Shown: positions 47,951 to 60,121 of the stretch, piece after piece
Layout: every line of letters begins with the position of its first letter
Position numbering within the stretch: the first letter of the stretch is position 1
NCBI RefSeq assembly: GCF_000764305.2
Contig: NW_025932734.1
Location: 124,001-188,000, forward strand
Length of the DNA: 64,000 nucleotides
From: Hyalella azteca
Lineage: Eukaryota; Arthropoda; Malacostraca; Amphipoda; Hyalellidae
Direction of reading: 5' to 3'
Notes under the pieces: model-generated
The model's input: only the letters and a program-made list of their open reading frames with translations
Told to the model about the DNA's origin: nothing
Databases searched by the model: none
Program-made: the position numbers and the translations under genes

Positions 47951-49510
47951 CTGGACTGGTTTGACAAGTAGCCTTGTGCAAAAAAGCTCTTGAGTGTTGG
48001 TTTCGGTTTTGCAACCTGTTATTAATAGTCATTTAGATTGCTCTCTCGATATATGGGAAACTTATTCCTTTACCTGCTGTGCAAAGGCAGTGCAATTTCT
48101 AAGATTTAAAACGTGTTTGTCATCTATATTCATTTTCGTTGCCAAGGAAACTAATATAATTTTATTTTTCACTTCTTTTTATCGTCCATATATGTGATTG
48201 TGACTGAAGAGGCTGATAACTAAATCAAAGTCTTTCAACAGTGACTTGCATGCATCTTTGGTCGCATTACAGTAGTTCGTTCGAAGCATCTTATAGGAAG
48301 GTTCTTATTTATTTATAGGTTCTTATTTTATTTCTAGGTTCCACTCGGACTACGTTTTTGCTTTTATTTTCTTTACAAAGGAAACTTGTCGCGAGCCCTA
48401 GAAATTGTACGGTTTAGCCTCTATGCCTGCTCAGAATCATGGCTGAGCTGATCTGGTGAGGCTATTTCAGGTGTAAAATCGTTCGGAAACGAGCACTTTT
48501 ACACTAAATTTCGTTGGGTATAGTTGCTTCTCAAATAAGATCTTGAATTCGTACTGCTCGAAGAGTGATGACTAATCGTGGTGGTTTTGATGAATTTTAT
48601 TTTGCGATCGAGAAATTTAAATTTTGTGACGTATTTTTGTTCACACATCAGCTGACTATGCTGAATACAATTTATTGTAGTTGGAATTGAATGAAAAACC
48701 ACAGAAAAGATCATTGCGCGTATCAACGTCTATAATTGTCTCTTGGCCGTACTGAAATCGCGTTAAATTTCGCTGTAACTGCCTCAAAGTATACAATATA
48801 ATCGCTACTTTCACATTAAAGCTGTTGAGAAGAAAGGCTATCCATATTTGAGATTTGAGATGTGAATTGTTTAGTTAGGTTCATGCAATCATGTTATTTG
48901 AAAAGGATTGTTTTCAGTTGTTCCTGTTTTATTTCATTATCCCTTATAAGGTTTCAAAATTTGTACATGTACTAGGTAGTTAATTGTAAGCTGGACGAGA
49001 AGCAAGCTATAGAAATTATACTAACTTTAAATTGGCTCTTCATCGCTCAGCTCGAGCGCACCGTACGTTGGTGATTGTCTTTCACTGCTTAGCCCTGACT
49101 CAGTAATTTTATTTCATTTCACCTCATACGCCTCGAGTGGCTCCGTTCCTTGTTATCTGAATTATTCGCTCGTTCTTAGGCCGCGAAACTCGCCCATGGC
49201 TTCGAAGTTGGGCCTCCATATCTAAAGCCTTTTGCCTCCTGATGCATCTCAAGGCTTGTGCGTCGATCCTCAAGCCTATTATACATATATTATATAGCCT
49301 AGCACCGAATGATGGAAGCATCATAGCTGATCTTCATTAGACTTTTAATATACGTTACCATTCACAACACGCTATGCAAGCATTTGGTTCTGAAATGCTG
49401 AATCCACAACTATCACACCAATTACTACTCTGGCAACCATTCTCAACTCGACACACTAAAAGTCCATCCTTTCACTGCCCATTTCGGTTTAAGTGAGCTT
49501 CCATAAGGAG
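47951..49510 (+). repeat. Diverged duplicate of the CS-gene 3' end and flank
   Basis: Begins ggactggtttgac, reads D-W-F-D-K-stop in the equivalent frame, and then follows the 45.5-46.9 kb segment with many substitutions and indels. No copy of the upstream coding part of exon 10 is present. It is therefore a partial tandem duplicate or the tail of a lost paralogue. No gene is supported in it. Confidence 0.78.
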
Positions 49511-50903
49511 ATGTTGAACACGCTAATGAGTTTTCATCACTAATTTGAGATGACAACAATGTGCAAGGAAACGCACTGCTCAGAAATTAAAATATTGTCT
49601 AACCAAAGATTCGAGCTAGTCAGCTTGGAGAAGAGTAGCCTCGTATGCACACCAAACCAGTGGCAAGCGTCCCGAGAGCGTCGGGATGCTGGAGTGCTGC
49701 CGCTGCACCGCACGCGGTTAACGTAAAGTGAACGTCTACAGTGTAGGAGACGGTCATATTAAATAAGATGCATTTAATTTAAAATAGTTTCAATCAGAGT
49801 TCTAGCAGCTATTAATGTAATTAAATGATTCATTAATATAATGCAGGACATTCACCTTAAAGTTCACGAGTGGCAGAAGCGTAAGTGATCACAATGTTGA
49901 AGTGTCTACTTGTTAAACTGAAAGCAAAGGACCGACCGGTATGACACTCCATCTTAGAGCACTGCAACCCACCTCTGCTTCAGCAGACTTATGCAAAGTT
50001 CCACCGACGACGCGGAGAGGTCAGTAGGCGACGTATCCGGGTTGCAGCATGTCTTCGCGTGCTCACGACTTCACAGATGGCCATCCCAGTGACGGTTGAC
50101 CGACGGAGAGCTAGCCGCTCTTGGCTTTCATTATACGGTCCAAGATTGGCAAATACGGAAGTCTCCGTACGTGAAGAAATCGAAGGAAAGTAAAGAGAGG
50201 TGGTCGTCATCCCGTGGTGGCTGTTGCTGAACTGCCGTTTTGAACTTTGATGGCTGCTAGGGGCTGAAAATCTATAGGCTGCGGGTTAACCTCTATATAT
50301 GGTAAAATTAAATGGGCACAGTTAAACACGTCAAAGGCGATCATACCGTCCGAAATGACTTCAAATCTGGACACAGGAAAGCATTGTGATCACCCAAGGC
50401 TCAACTCTAAAGTCAATGAATGATTTTGGTTTTCAACACGAGAAGTAGTAAGCAAGTTTTCTCAATAATAACTTTCTTTCGTCGTCAAAAATACACGTGA
50501 TTATTGAGCGATTTTCTAAGATTGAGATATGAACGAGACTTTTAGCTGAAAATGAAGCCATGTAGTGATAATCGGAACTGCAGAGGACAAATTCTGGGAC
50601 GATGGTTAATAAATTACAAACATAGGTAGTTGACAGCGGAACCGTATACGTAATATTAGGATATTAGTGACGCATATGTAATAACTTCGTGAGGTCAACG
50701 TGATTCTGTTAGATTCTGGTGTCGGCCTGTCGTGTATCTTGGAATTCGGATGTCCCAATTATAAGGTATTGTGTTTCGCCCACGAATCAGCTAGTGGCCC
50801 AAAGAATGCCCGGCAACTTAGCGTGTGGAAAGTCTAGCAATTTCTAAAGTATGAAAGTCATAGGCCAGAGGATGGCCTTCAAACGAGCATGGCCTTCAAG
50901 AGT
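49511..50903. other. Non-coding stretch, no gene seen
   Basis: Mixed composition, short chance frames only. Confidence 0.4.
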
Positions 50904-51155
50904 GGGCCGGGTGGCCCAGTGGTTAAAGTTCAGAGTACCAAGATTGGGGCAGATAGGCGCAGGTTCGATCCCAGCTCTGTGCGCCAGTTTCTGGTCAGAA
51001 TCGCCGAGGAGGCCGGGCAGTTCAGCACAGCAGAATTGTAGCAGTGAGTTGTGAGTTTGAGACCGCAACAAGCTGTAAATATTCTGTGATGTAAAGAATT
51101 GGCGACAGGCCTATAGCCTAATTAAAACGCTGAAACCGCTATTATTACTATTATT
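50904..51155 (+). mobile_element. tRNA-derived SINE, plus-strand copy
   Basis: Contains a polymerase III A box (tggcccagtggttaaag, 50912-50928) and B box (ggttcgatccc, 50962-50972). A family body follows with 'gtgcgccagtttctggtcag', 'gccgaggaggccgggc', 'gacaggcctatagcctaa' and the end 'gctgaaaccgct', then an ATT-rich tail. A second copy lies inverted at 53933-54167. Frames across it are SINE artefacts. Confidence 0.9.
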
Positions 51156-53349
51156 ATGTTATGTGCACTTGTGCAGTATTGCCGTCAAGATATCTTTCTA
51201 CTTACTGAAATTGTTTGCTGATGCTTTAAAACAATTTATAATACAGTTGAACCACGGGATACCGATCCTAAAACTTTGCAAGCTCATTCGATATAGCATC
51301 CTACCTCTTTGGTTATTAGAAAAGCGGTAGTGGAATTGAGAGCGTATTGTTACGACGTTCATCACCCCTCAAAATAATTCACAAATTTTCAGCAAATATT
51401 AACGTCCGCTTTTCTTATCTTCGATTCTTCCTATCCACCAACGACCACGTGTCATGGAAACAGCGTTTCTGCCAAGCTACATCAGTATTTCCCTCTGTTG
51501 TCAGTGCAGCTTCGGAGCTTGTGAGCGATGTATGGGGTTGCATACATTTCACTTTGTTGTTGCATTTAATCTTACAGGTTTACTCTGCCTAGCGCTTTGA
51601 GTATTTGTGTTTTCCATTTCGAACAACAGACAAACTCATTAGAGGCCCAATTTTCTCAGTCCTGACTAAGTAGCACCTAAGCTACCAGGAAACGCAGCCG
51701 AGCAGCACTAATTTTGAACACCAATCAGCCCTGAATGCAACACATATCATCGATCTTGAACTCCTCAAATTAATAACAATTCATTTTCATTCATAATGCT
51801 ATGCTGGAAACATTAAAATTATTATTGCATCATCTTTTGGATTAAACTCATACGTATTCCAACGTATTTGGCAATGTGACTGCAGAAAGGTCGAGTAGTT
51901 AAAATAATTACGGAGTCTGTGCTAACAACTCCGCTTGATCCTGACAAGAGTTCGTAGAGCTGCAGAATTTCAGCATGCATTAACACACGTCTAAGGAAAT
52001 TATTATTCCTCTTTGAATTCGTTGATATTAATCAGTCTGATAAATTAATATTAATCAATTGGATACAGTGCACTTCATTAGGAAAAACCTCAGGCTTCTG
52101 TTGCTATCTGTTTCTAACTAAGACGTATTCGGAACTCATTAGCTGATCTAAATATTTAAATATATGATTAGTGATCAAATGATCTTGCAAATTTGCGATG
52201 AAAACAAATTACAACTTATGATCAATTCTCATCCAAATGCATAATATCGTAGATCTGACCCAACACCTATTCGACATTGGAATTTTTGCCCTCAATTCTC
52301 TCCAATTCTAATAAAATACTTAGAAAATGAAAGCCAGGGTGCGACAGCAATAGCGCTTTTGCAGCAGTGGACTGGAGGTTTTATGGTTGGAGGAAGGATC
52401 TCGATTCAAATTCGCTGTGACATCAGTGAAGCAGTGAAGCACGGGAGCCAGCGTCCGTGACGACCTCCTGATGTCCCCGTTTGATACCTCCTCCAAGTGA
52501 TGTGCCCCGACCTCATGGACAGCACCTCATGAGTCCGTACTGCACTAGCCGCCCCGGGAGAGTGGACCTTTTCTTCGAGCACTCAACTGGACCGAATTCA
52601 CCACTACAAATTCATTCAGTGCACTTTGAGTCTGGCAAAAAAAAAAAGAGCGCGATTCTTTGTCAATAATGGAGTTGGGTTGAAGATCTAAAGCCGCTTC
52701 ACGGCCTGACTTATAGTAAAGATGTCGGGCCGAATTGTCTAACTTTTCTGGAAAAAATACCATGAATTTATTTTCAAATTGATCCAAATGATTGATAAAT
52801 AGTAAAATTTATAGATTACCGATTTCCAATAGATTAAATTATTTCTAACCGTTAATTTATAACAATCAACTGGCTTAAAGTACAACTTTTGAGAAACTAA
52901 GCCTCTCTAACGCAATCTCCACCATCTAATAATAGATGCCGCATGACGACGTCTGAATGACGTCATCCACCTGAGTGTGATTAGAAAAGTGATTAGATTA
53001 AGTGATTAGAGGCCAACTACCGTTGGCCTCTAATTGAGCGAATAGGTGGCGGAATTCGCGCAACAATTGATTGGAATCAATTCGCACGCACGGTTGATTG
53101 AAATAAACTTGATTCGTATTTACAGTTATTATATTCTCCGCCATAAAATTTCGTTTATAAGTATATTTTTAATGAGGATGTAATCCGTATCTATTCTATT
53201 CGCGGTTGTTTAGGGTGGCCGAGTAGTTGAGGTCAACAAAATTGGAGCAGCGAGTTGGGAATCTGAAACTAGGAACTAGTTGTGAAAACTCTGGTCGACC
53301 AGCAAGGTCGCCGTGCTAAGAATCGACGATAATTTTTTGGTTATTCTCG
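51156..53349. other. Non-coding stretch, no gene seen
   Basis: No supported gene. Near 53213-53275 'ggtggccgagtagttgagg' looks like a tRNA A-box region, but the B box is poor, so it is not called. Confidence 0.4.
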
Positions 53350-53860
53350 TCAATTCTATTTCGTTCGAAACGCAGAACTGTTGTTCGCACGAGGTTGTAC
53401 ACAAGAGGTTGTACCCACGAGGGTGAATAAAAAAGGTTGCACAATGTACACATGAAGTTCTATGATAAACACGATGCCGAGTGTGCGCGTGAACTCCATC
53501 AATCGTGACAGAGTGAACCTGCATTTAGAAAATTGAAGGGCGTGAGTCGTGTTGTCCAAATAGTGACCCACTTTCTTGCCCACAGCTCGAAAAGAGAGTG
53601 GAGGCGTCTCACTATCAACTTCAGTCAATAACAAACTAAAACAGTTCTGAGCTACGTGGTGCGTAATTACCCCCGAAATACGATTCATGTGTTCACTATG
53701 TAGCAACCTAAATCCCCACCGACCAACGAACTGCAAAGTTACCCCTGAAGCATGTGGTTTGTGTTCAGTCATCAGAGACCTAAATCAACACTGAACTCCC
53801 TAGTCGAGTTATTTCAACCTGCGTGCTTAAATCACAAATTTTAATACGTACCGTACTCTG
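53350..53860. repeat. Degenerate satellite, left block
   Basis: Opens with 'tttcgttcgaaacgcagaac', as do the main blocks. From about 53640 it carries diverged units of the satellite (caacctaaatc, gttacccctgaa, gtgttcagtca). Separated from the main blocks by the inverted SINE. Confidence 0.75.
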
Positions 53861-53932
53861 TTGTGCTTCAAGTTGACCGATGGCATAAGGAAATGTCACA
53901 AAATGTATACATTTTATTTCACAAACAATATA

Positions 53933-54167
53933 TATAGCGGTTTCAGCTTTTATTAGGCCGTAGGCCTGTCGCCGATTCTTAACATCGTAGAACACTCACA
54001 GCATTTTGCGGTCTCGAACTCGCAACTCACTGCTACAATTCTGCTGTGCTTAACCGCCCGGCCTCCTCGCCGATTCTGACCAGAAACTGGCGCACAGAGC
54101 TGGGATCGAACCCGCGCTTCTCTGCGCCTGTCCTGGTACTCTGAACTTTAACCACTGGGCCACCCTG
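53933..54167 (-). mobile_element. tRNA-derived SINE, minus-strand copy
   Basis: Same family as 50904-51155 in opposite orientation. A box at 54146-54162 and B box at 54102-54112 on the minus strand, end 'gctgaaaccgctat' at 53933. The anticodon-arm region differs between copies, while the body is close. It sits inside the satellite region. Confidence 0.9.
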
Positions 54168-54189
54168 CAAACACGCAAATAATGCAATA

Positions 54190-57100
54190 CACAAAATATT
54201 AATCATTACTATTTCGTTCGAAACGCAGAACGATCTGTGGTCGCACTACCAAAACTTGCTGAAGTACATGTAGCGGCCAATTTCTAGCCTGCGATTGATT
54301 GGTTTAACTTGAACAGCCTACAATGAATGACTGACGGAGTTACGAACTCGTAACTTTTTTACAGTGTGGAACTAAGCTTGTTGTCTACTCATGCTACACA
54401 TGTGTAGACAATCTCGCATCAAATCATAAGCTACACATCAAATTTGTATTTGTGGAGTTGTTTCGAAAAGTTTCTCTAGGAAATGAACCAAAAAAACGAG
54501 CGCAGAGGGCTTGCAGACGCTCAAACGACTAGTGAGCTAAAAGTGATTAAGCACAAATGACGCGTTACCCTCTGAACACTGTACTGCTAAGTTGCCCGGT
54601 TATGCGTTCTATGTGTTCAGTCACTAGTTCTTTGAATCATCACCGAAGCTATGTGGTTCAGCGAAGGTCTCACTCAATTAAGCGCCAATTAAGTGTTCAG
54701 AAATTAGCTATCTAAATCAGAGAGACGTTAATCTTTCGTTGCTACTACTAGACTAAGCAATGTGCTCAGTCAACAGTAACTTAGATCCGTATGTATCGAC
54801 TCCGAAAATATTAAGTTAACCCTAAAAAGTTTGCCCTCTGTTCAGTCGTTAGTGACCTACATTCGCATCCAGCTACTTACTTCGTTGTGATCCCTGGGCT
54901 AAGTGCCAAATGTTCAGTCACTAGCAAACAAGATCATCACCGAGCCCCGTACCCCTAGACTGTTTGCTCTGTGTGCAGTCACTAGCAACCTAAATTCGCA
55001 CCGATCCCCGTATTGCTGAGTTACCCATAGAATATTCGCAATGTGTTCAGTCACTAGCAACATAAATCATATGCGTAACTAGTAATGTATAGTTACCCCC
55101 TGCTCTGTGTATCATGTGTACAGTCAAAATTAACTCAAATCCGCATCGACCCTGTAAAATTCCATGTTACCCCGAAATTGTGTGCCATGTTTTTAGTCGT
55201 TAGTGACCTAAATAAGTAGCGAGCTCTAATTTGTATTCACTTCTGGACTGAGTGCCAATTGTTTAGTCGTTTCTAACCTAAATCTGCACCTACCCCGTAG
55301 TGCTAATTAAGTTACCGATGGGCTGTGTGCATTGTGCCCAGTCAGCAACATCCTAAATCAGCACCGATCTCTGTATTTCGTTATTTTCCCTGAATATGTG
55401 TAGATAGAGATTTTATATTATGGTATAATGCTATATGAGATTTGGTTGTATAGGAGAGAGCCTAAAAAGTTTCCATTGTGTTCACATAATTAATATAGGT
55501 GAAACAAATAATTTTAGTTAATTCACATCTATTCCCCTTCGTTCGAAAAGCAGAACTGATCTCTGACCTTACTACCAAAACTTGCTGATGTACATGTAGC
55601 GGCTAATTTCCCGCCAGCGATTGATTGGTTTAACTGGAACAGATTACAGTGAACGGCTGACGGAGTTACGAACTCATACCTTTTTATAGTGCGGACCTAC
55701 GCATGTAGTCTACACATGCTTTCATCCTAGACTGACAGTTGCCATCTAATGGCCTCGCTACTATATAGCACCCCCGAAGCGGTCGTCAGGCGCAAGGCCC
55801 TGGAATATGAGTAACGACTTTCTACAGAGCTTGGAGCATCTGCCCCTATAGGCAGCCGTCAGTGTTCCTTAATGCTTCATTTATTAGTTTCTTTCATGAA
55901 GCCAAAACAAGCAATTATCATTGAAATATCATTCGTCATAGCAATAAGCATTGTTTCACCTCGATGATGGTTGTAAATTCAAATACTTACCAAGCACTCA
56001 ATGCAAAATAATAAAGTAATTAATGTTTTGTTGGAATTTATAGGTGTGTATGAAATTTTTAATTGTGGAGTTGTTTCGATACGTTTTTTTTACGAAACAA
56101 ACCACAAAAAACGAGCGCAGAGGCCTTGCAGACGCTCAAACGACTCGTGAGCTATAAGTGATTATATATAGGCACAAATAACGCGTTGCTCTCTTAACAC
56201 TGTACAGCTAAGTTGCCCGGTTATGGGTTCTACGTGTTCAGTCACTAGTTACTTGAATCATCAACGAAGCTAGTACTGCGTAGTTATCTCTTGAATAAGC
56301 GCCAAGTGTTCAGTCACAAACTATCTAAATGAGAGAGAAGTTGTTACTTCGTTGTTACTTCTAGACTGTATAGTATGTGTTCAGTCAACAGTAATTTAGA
56401 TCCGTACCTATAGACCCCCGAAATTCTAGGTTAACACGTTGACTCCGAAGTGGTACATATGCGTACCACAAATGTATTTCTCCAGGACGTAGTGGTACAT
56501 AATTCAGGTTACCTAAAATCGGCCAAATTCGAGAACAAAAAAGGCCCAAAAAGGCCGATAACTCAATATATACTAGTTTGTTTGTAGGTTCCGCTATAAA
56601 AATTCCATTTATTTTCTTTTTGCAGTACTTAAAATTTAATTCGGAAGTACCCCTATCATAAATTTTAGCCGGCTAACGCAATTGTGAAAAACTAAATCAC
56701 GGAATTTGTCCGGAAAAAATGACCGTCTGGAAACCCTGTTTAAAAACAGTACAAAAATGAAATAATAGTACAAGATGAAGCAATCGGAGTCAAAGTGTTA
56801 AACCTAAAGAGTTTGTCCTCCATTCAGTCGTTAGTGACCTAGGTCCGCATCGAATTACTTACTTGGTAGTGATCCCTGGGCTACGGGCCAATTGTTCAGT
56901 CACTAGCAGCCAAGATCTTCACCGACCCTCGTACTGCGTAGTTACCCCTAGACTGTTTGCTATCAGTGCAGTCACTAGCAACCTAAATCCGCACCGATCC
57001 CCGTATTGCTAAGTTACCCATAGAATGTATGCAATGTGTTCAGTCACTAGCAACATAAATCAGGAGCGAAGCTTGTAGTGTGTAGTTACCCCCTGGTCTG

Positions 57101-58450
57101 TGTACAATGTGTGCAGTCAAAATTAACTTGAAACCACACCGACCCTCCAAATTTCAACTTATCCCGAAAATGTGTGCCTTGCTTTCAGTCGTTAGTGACC
57201 TAAATCAGTAGCGAGCTCTGTACTTCGTATTCACGTCTGGACTGCATGCCAATTGTTCAGTCGTTAGCAAACTCAATCTGCACCTACCCCCATAGTGCTA
57301 ATTAAGTTACCGATGGGCTGTGTGCATTGTGTCCAGTCAGCAACAACATAAATCAGCACCGATCTCTGTATTTCGTTATTTTCGCTAGATATGTGTGGAT
57401 AGAGATTTTATATTATGATATAATGCTATATGAGATTCGGCTTTAAAGGAAATAGCTTAAAAAGTTTACATTGGTTTCAGATTATTATTATAAGTGAAAC
57501 GTGATTTTAATTAATTCTCATCTATTCTATTTCGTTTGAAAAGCGGAACTGATCTGTGACCTTATTACCAAAACTTGCTGAAGTACATGTAGCAGCTAAT
57601 TTCCCGCCTGCCATTGATTGGTTTAACTGGAACAGCTTACAGTGAACGGCTGACGGAGCTACGAACTCGTAACTTTTTTTCTAGTGCGGACCTATGCATG
57701 TAGTCTAAACATGCTTTCATCCTAGACTGACAGTTGCCTTCTTTTAGCCTCATTACTAGCGCCCCCAAAGCGGTCGCCATTTGCAAGCCCTGGAATACGA
57801 TTAACTACTTTGTACAGAGCTTGGAGCATCTGCCCTTAGGCAGCCGTCAGTGTTCCTTAATGCGTCATTGTTTTACCTCCATGATGGTTGTTAATTCAAG
57901 TACTTACCAAGCACTAAATGCAAAATAATAGTGTAATTAATTTTTTGTTGGAATTTCAAAGGTGTGCATAAAATTTTTATTTGTGGAGTTGTTTCGATAC
58001 GTTTTTACGTATGAAATAAACCACAAAAAACGAGCGCAGAGGCCTTGCAGACGCCCAAACGACTCGTGAGCTATAAGTTTTTAGGCACATATGACGCGTT
58101 GCCCTCTGAACACTGTACTGCTAAGTTGCGCGGTTGTGTGTTCTACGTGTTCAGTCACCTACTACTGCGTAGTTATCACTTGAATCAGCGCCAAGTTTTC
58201 AGTCACAAGCTACCTAAATCAGAGAGAAGCTGATAATTCGTTGTTACTTCTAGACTGTATGCTATGTGCTCAGTCAACAGTAACTTAGATCCGTACATGT
58301 CGTCCCTCAAAATTCAAAGTTAACCCTAAAGAGTTTCCCCTCCGTTCAGTCGTTAATGACCTAAGTCCGCATCGAGCTACTTACTTCGTAGTGATCCCTG
58401 GGTAAACGGCTGGCGGAGTTACGAACTCGTAACTTTTTCTAGTGCGGACT
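54190..58450. repeat. Degenerate satellite in higher-order blocks
   Basis: The basic unit, roughly 60-70 bp, carries 'gtgttcagtcactagcaacc', 'taaatccgcaccgat' and 'gtattgctaagttaccc'. Units are organised into larger blocks. Each block opens with 'cagaactgatctgtgacc...ccaaaacttgctgaagtacatg' (54226, 55548, 57541, and a fragment near 58412) and has a second landmark 'acgagcgcagagg' (about 54496, 56111 and 58029). Block lengths differ: about 1.3 kb, then 2.0 kb including a transposon insertion, then a truncated one. Confidence 0.85.
56435..56797. mobile_element. piggyBac-type MITE at TTAA
   Basis: A 363-bp insert flanked by TTAA on both sides (56431-56434, 56798-56801). Ends are CACGTTGACTCC and GGAGTCAAAGTG, inverted with one mismatch over 12. 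The other satellite blocks read gTTAAccctaaa at the same position (about 54820 and 58320), giving the empty site. TTAA duplication and CAC...GTG ends are typical of the piggyBac superfamily (family knowledge). Non-coding, so non-autonomous. Confidence 0.88.
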
Positions 58451-58604
58451 TGCATTTAGTCTGTAGTGGTCGAGTATAATATCCTAGTGTATAATCCCTT
58501 AGCTGAGAGATATTATAATTCCTTTGAGATTATTAGGTGTAAATCTGCATTTTGTCGCATAAGGTACCTGTATACAGGGACGATACTGTCGGAAAGTAGA
58601 AAAA

Positions 58605-58741
58605 TGCCAAATGCCTGCCAGGCTGCCGCTTGGTGTCTATGACGCAAGAAAGCTTAGACACGAGGCAAGTTTAAGGTGCCGCCGTGCCGGTAACGACTGG
58701 ATACCGGCACGGCTAGACACCAAGCGGCAGACATTTGTCAG
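58605..58741. repeat. Nested palindromes, possible small transposon
   Basis: Outer arms TGCCGCTTGGTGTCTA (58624-58639) and its exact inverse (58714-58729) extend outward to tgccaaatg/catttgtca. Abutting the right arm is a 12-bp hairpin gccgtgccggta (58681-58692) with its inverse at 58702-58713 and a 9-base loop. A third pairing, GTGTCTA/TAGACAC, is also possible on the left. Function unknown. Confidence 0.8.
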
Positions 58742-58836
58742 ATCTACTTTCCTCCAGTACTGTCCCCGAGTACAGGCACCTTTAGTTAATGCCGTAAATA
58801 TGTACGATGCTAATGAACTCTGGCCGATACTGATAA

Positions 58837-59055
58837 AGGTCTCGAACAAATTTACGGCCTGACCTGCGGCCGGTCACGCGGCCCGACTCCAAAATCAGTG
58901 GGCATAGAATATCTCCAAAACTACTTATAATTTAAAAGATAAATTCAATGGTGAGGGTCAACACAGGTTAGGTCAAGTCCGGTCACGTTCTCACTCGTTT
59001 TGGAGTCCGGCCGCGAGACCGGCCGCAGGTCCGACCGTAAATTTGTCCAAGACCT
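58837..59055. mobile_element. MITE-like element with 58-bp inverted repeats
   Basis: The left arm (58837-58894) starts aggtctcgaacaaatttacg. The right arm (58998-59055) is its reverse complement with about seven differences. The loop is about 103 bp. The GC-rich inner part of the arms has repeated CGGCC motifs. No clear target-site duplication. A decayed relative may lie at 61765-61815 (gggccgtgagccggccgtaa). Confidence 0.8.
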
Positions 59056-59375
59056 GTCTGCCGTAACAAACTAAACTAAATAAAAATAATTATCATTGTG
59101 AGCCAGTTTTGATACATATAAGATCTGATATTTTTGTAGTAGTTTTAAGCTTTGGTAAAAGCAGTTATTTCACCTCGTAGGTTCCAAGTAATTCTAGAAC
59201 AAAATGAGAATTCAACCAAGCGGCTCGGCAACATACCCGCTCACTCTTCTTTCGACTCTCACTAGACGTGCTCGTGTTCTCTTTCGTTGTGCTTTATTCA
59301 TTGAATTGTTCCACTGGGCCTTTTGTCGGGGTTGCATGCCGAAGACCACCACTGCCTTGGATGTAATGGACCATC

Positions 59376-59881
59376 ATGTCCATGATTCCTGCCTTCCGGA
59401 ACGTAGCCTTCAACACTTCCAGCCGTCCGTTTCTAGGCCGTGGGTCGAACCAGCCCCCGGGGCCCGGTGGTCGGTCCAGTTTGCATCGATCGTTCATGGT
59501 GATAAGACCGAAGTTGACAGTCATGGTGATAATAAGACTGACAACCGTTGACAGTCTGTTGAAGATACAGTCAGAGGTTGGCAGATTGGGACTAGAGATG
59601 GTCGAAGTAAACTTAGTAAAGAACAGAGTAGGCAGTATTGAGGATGGCCATTTCACCCCTGCCATGGAGGAGAAAGTAAAAAGTTTGACATCAGGAACAG
59701 AGGCTGCAGTTGAGATGGATGAGATTGTGAAACTTGTCAAGGACAAAACCAAGGAGAAGAGCTTGGAAGCTGAAGATAGGGCACGCAGAAGGCAGAAGCA
59801 CAAACAAATTTGATTGTTTTTGGTATACCTGAACCCACAGAAGGTGATGAACAAATAAAATACATAAAAAAACTTTTTAAA
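59376..59881 (+). pseudogene. LINE-like ORF1 relic, first part
   Basis: The frame contains VDSLLKIQSEVGRLGLEMVE and VKLVKDKTKEKSLEAEDRAR, a coiled coil ending in an R-A-R-R-R basic cluster. A one-base shift near 59812 opens LIVFGIPEPTEGDEQIKY. A coiled coil, then basic residues, then 'N-x-I-V-F/I-x-G-I-P-E' is the classic layout of ORF1 proteins of L1/Jockey-type LINEs (family knowledge). The frame dies in the left arm of the palindrome that follows. The second part of the same ORF appears at 60.43-61.06 kb. It is broken by a frameshift, the palindrome, a microsatellite and a MITE, so it cannot be functional. Confidence 0.75.
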
Positions 59882-60121
59882 AAACCACGTTTTTCTTGTG
59901 GACTAAAAAGTAGAAAATAAATTATGGTTCGCCCCAAAAAAACGTGTGTCGGGCAGATTTATGATTAGAGCGAAAAGCACACAACACTTAAATTTTGGAA
60001 ATTTGATGGTGAACGTACAGCCCGACCCACGTTTTTTGGGGGCGAACCATAATTTATTTTCTACTTTTTAGTCCACAAGAAAAACGTGGTTTTTTAAAAA
60101 GTTTTTTTATGTATTTTATTT
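59853..60121. repeat. Large palindrome, 102-bp arms, 65-bp loop
   Basis: Arms 59853-59954 and 60020-60121 are nearly perfect inverted copies. Landmarks are ccacgtttttcttgtggac and ggttcgccccaaaaaaacg on the left. The outer about 30 bp of the left arm is ORF1 coding sequence, so the inversion copied LINE sequence. A direct duplicate of 'ttctactttttagtccacaa' continues at 60121-60148. Confidence 0.9.

Noticed and set aside
50844..51071. 75-codon minus-strand frame with AGIEPAPICPNLG
   Set aside because: Typical false frame from the B-box region of a tRNA-derived SINE.
53213..53275. Possible tRNA-Leu/Ser-like sequence (gtggccgagtagttgagg)
   Set aside because: The A box resembles a tRNA, but the B box is poor and no acceptor-stem pairing was found. 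At best it is a SINE or tRNA relic.
53350..58450. CRISPR-like array
   Set aside because: Units are diverged, contiguous and without regular unique spacers, and the genome is eukaryotic. It is a satellite.
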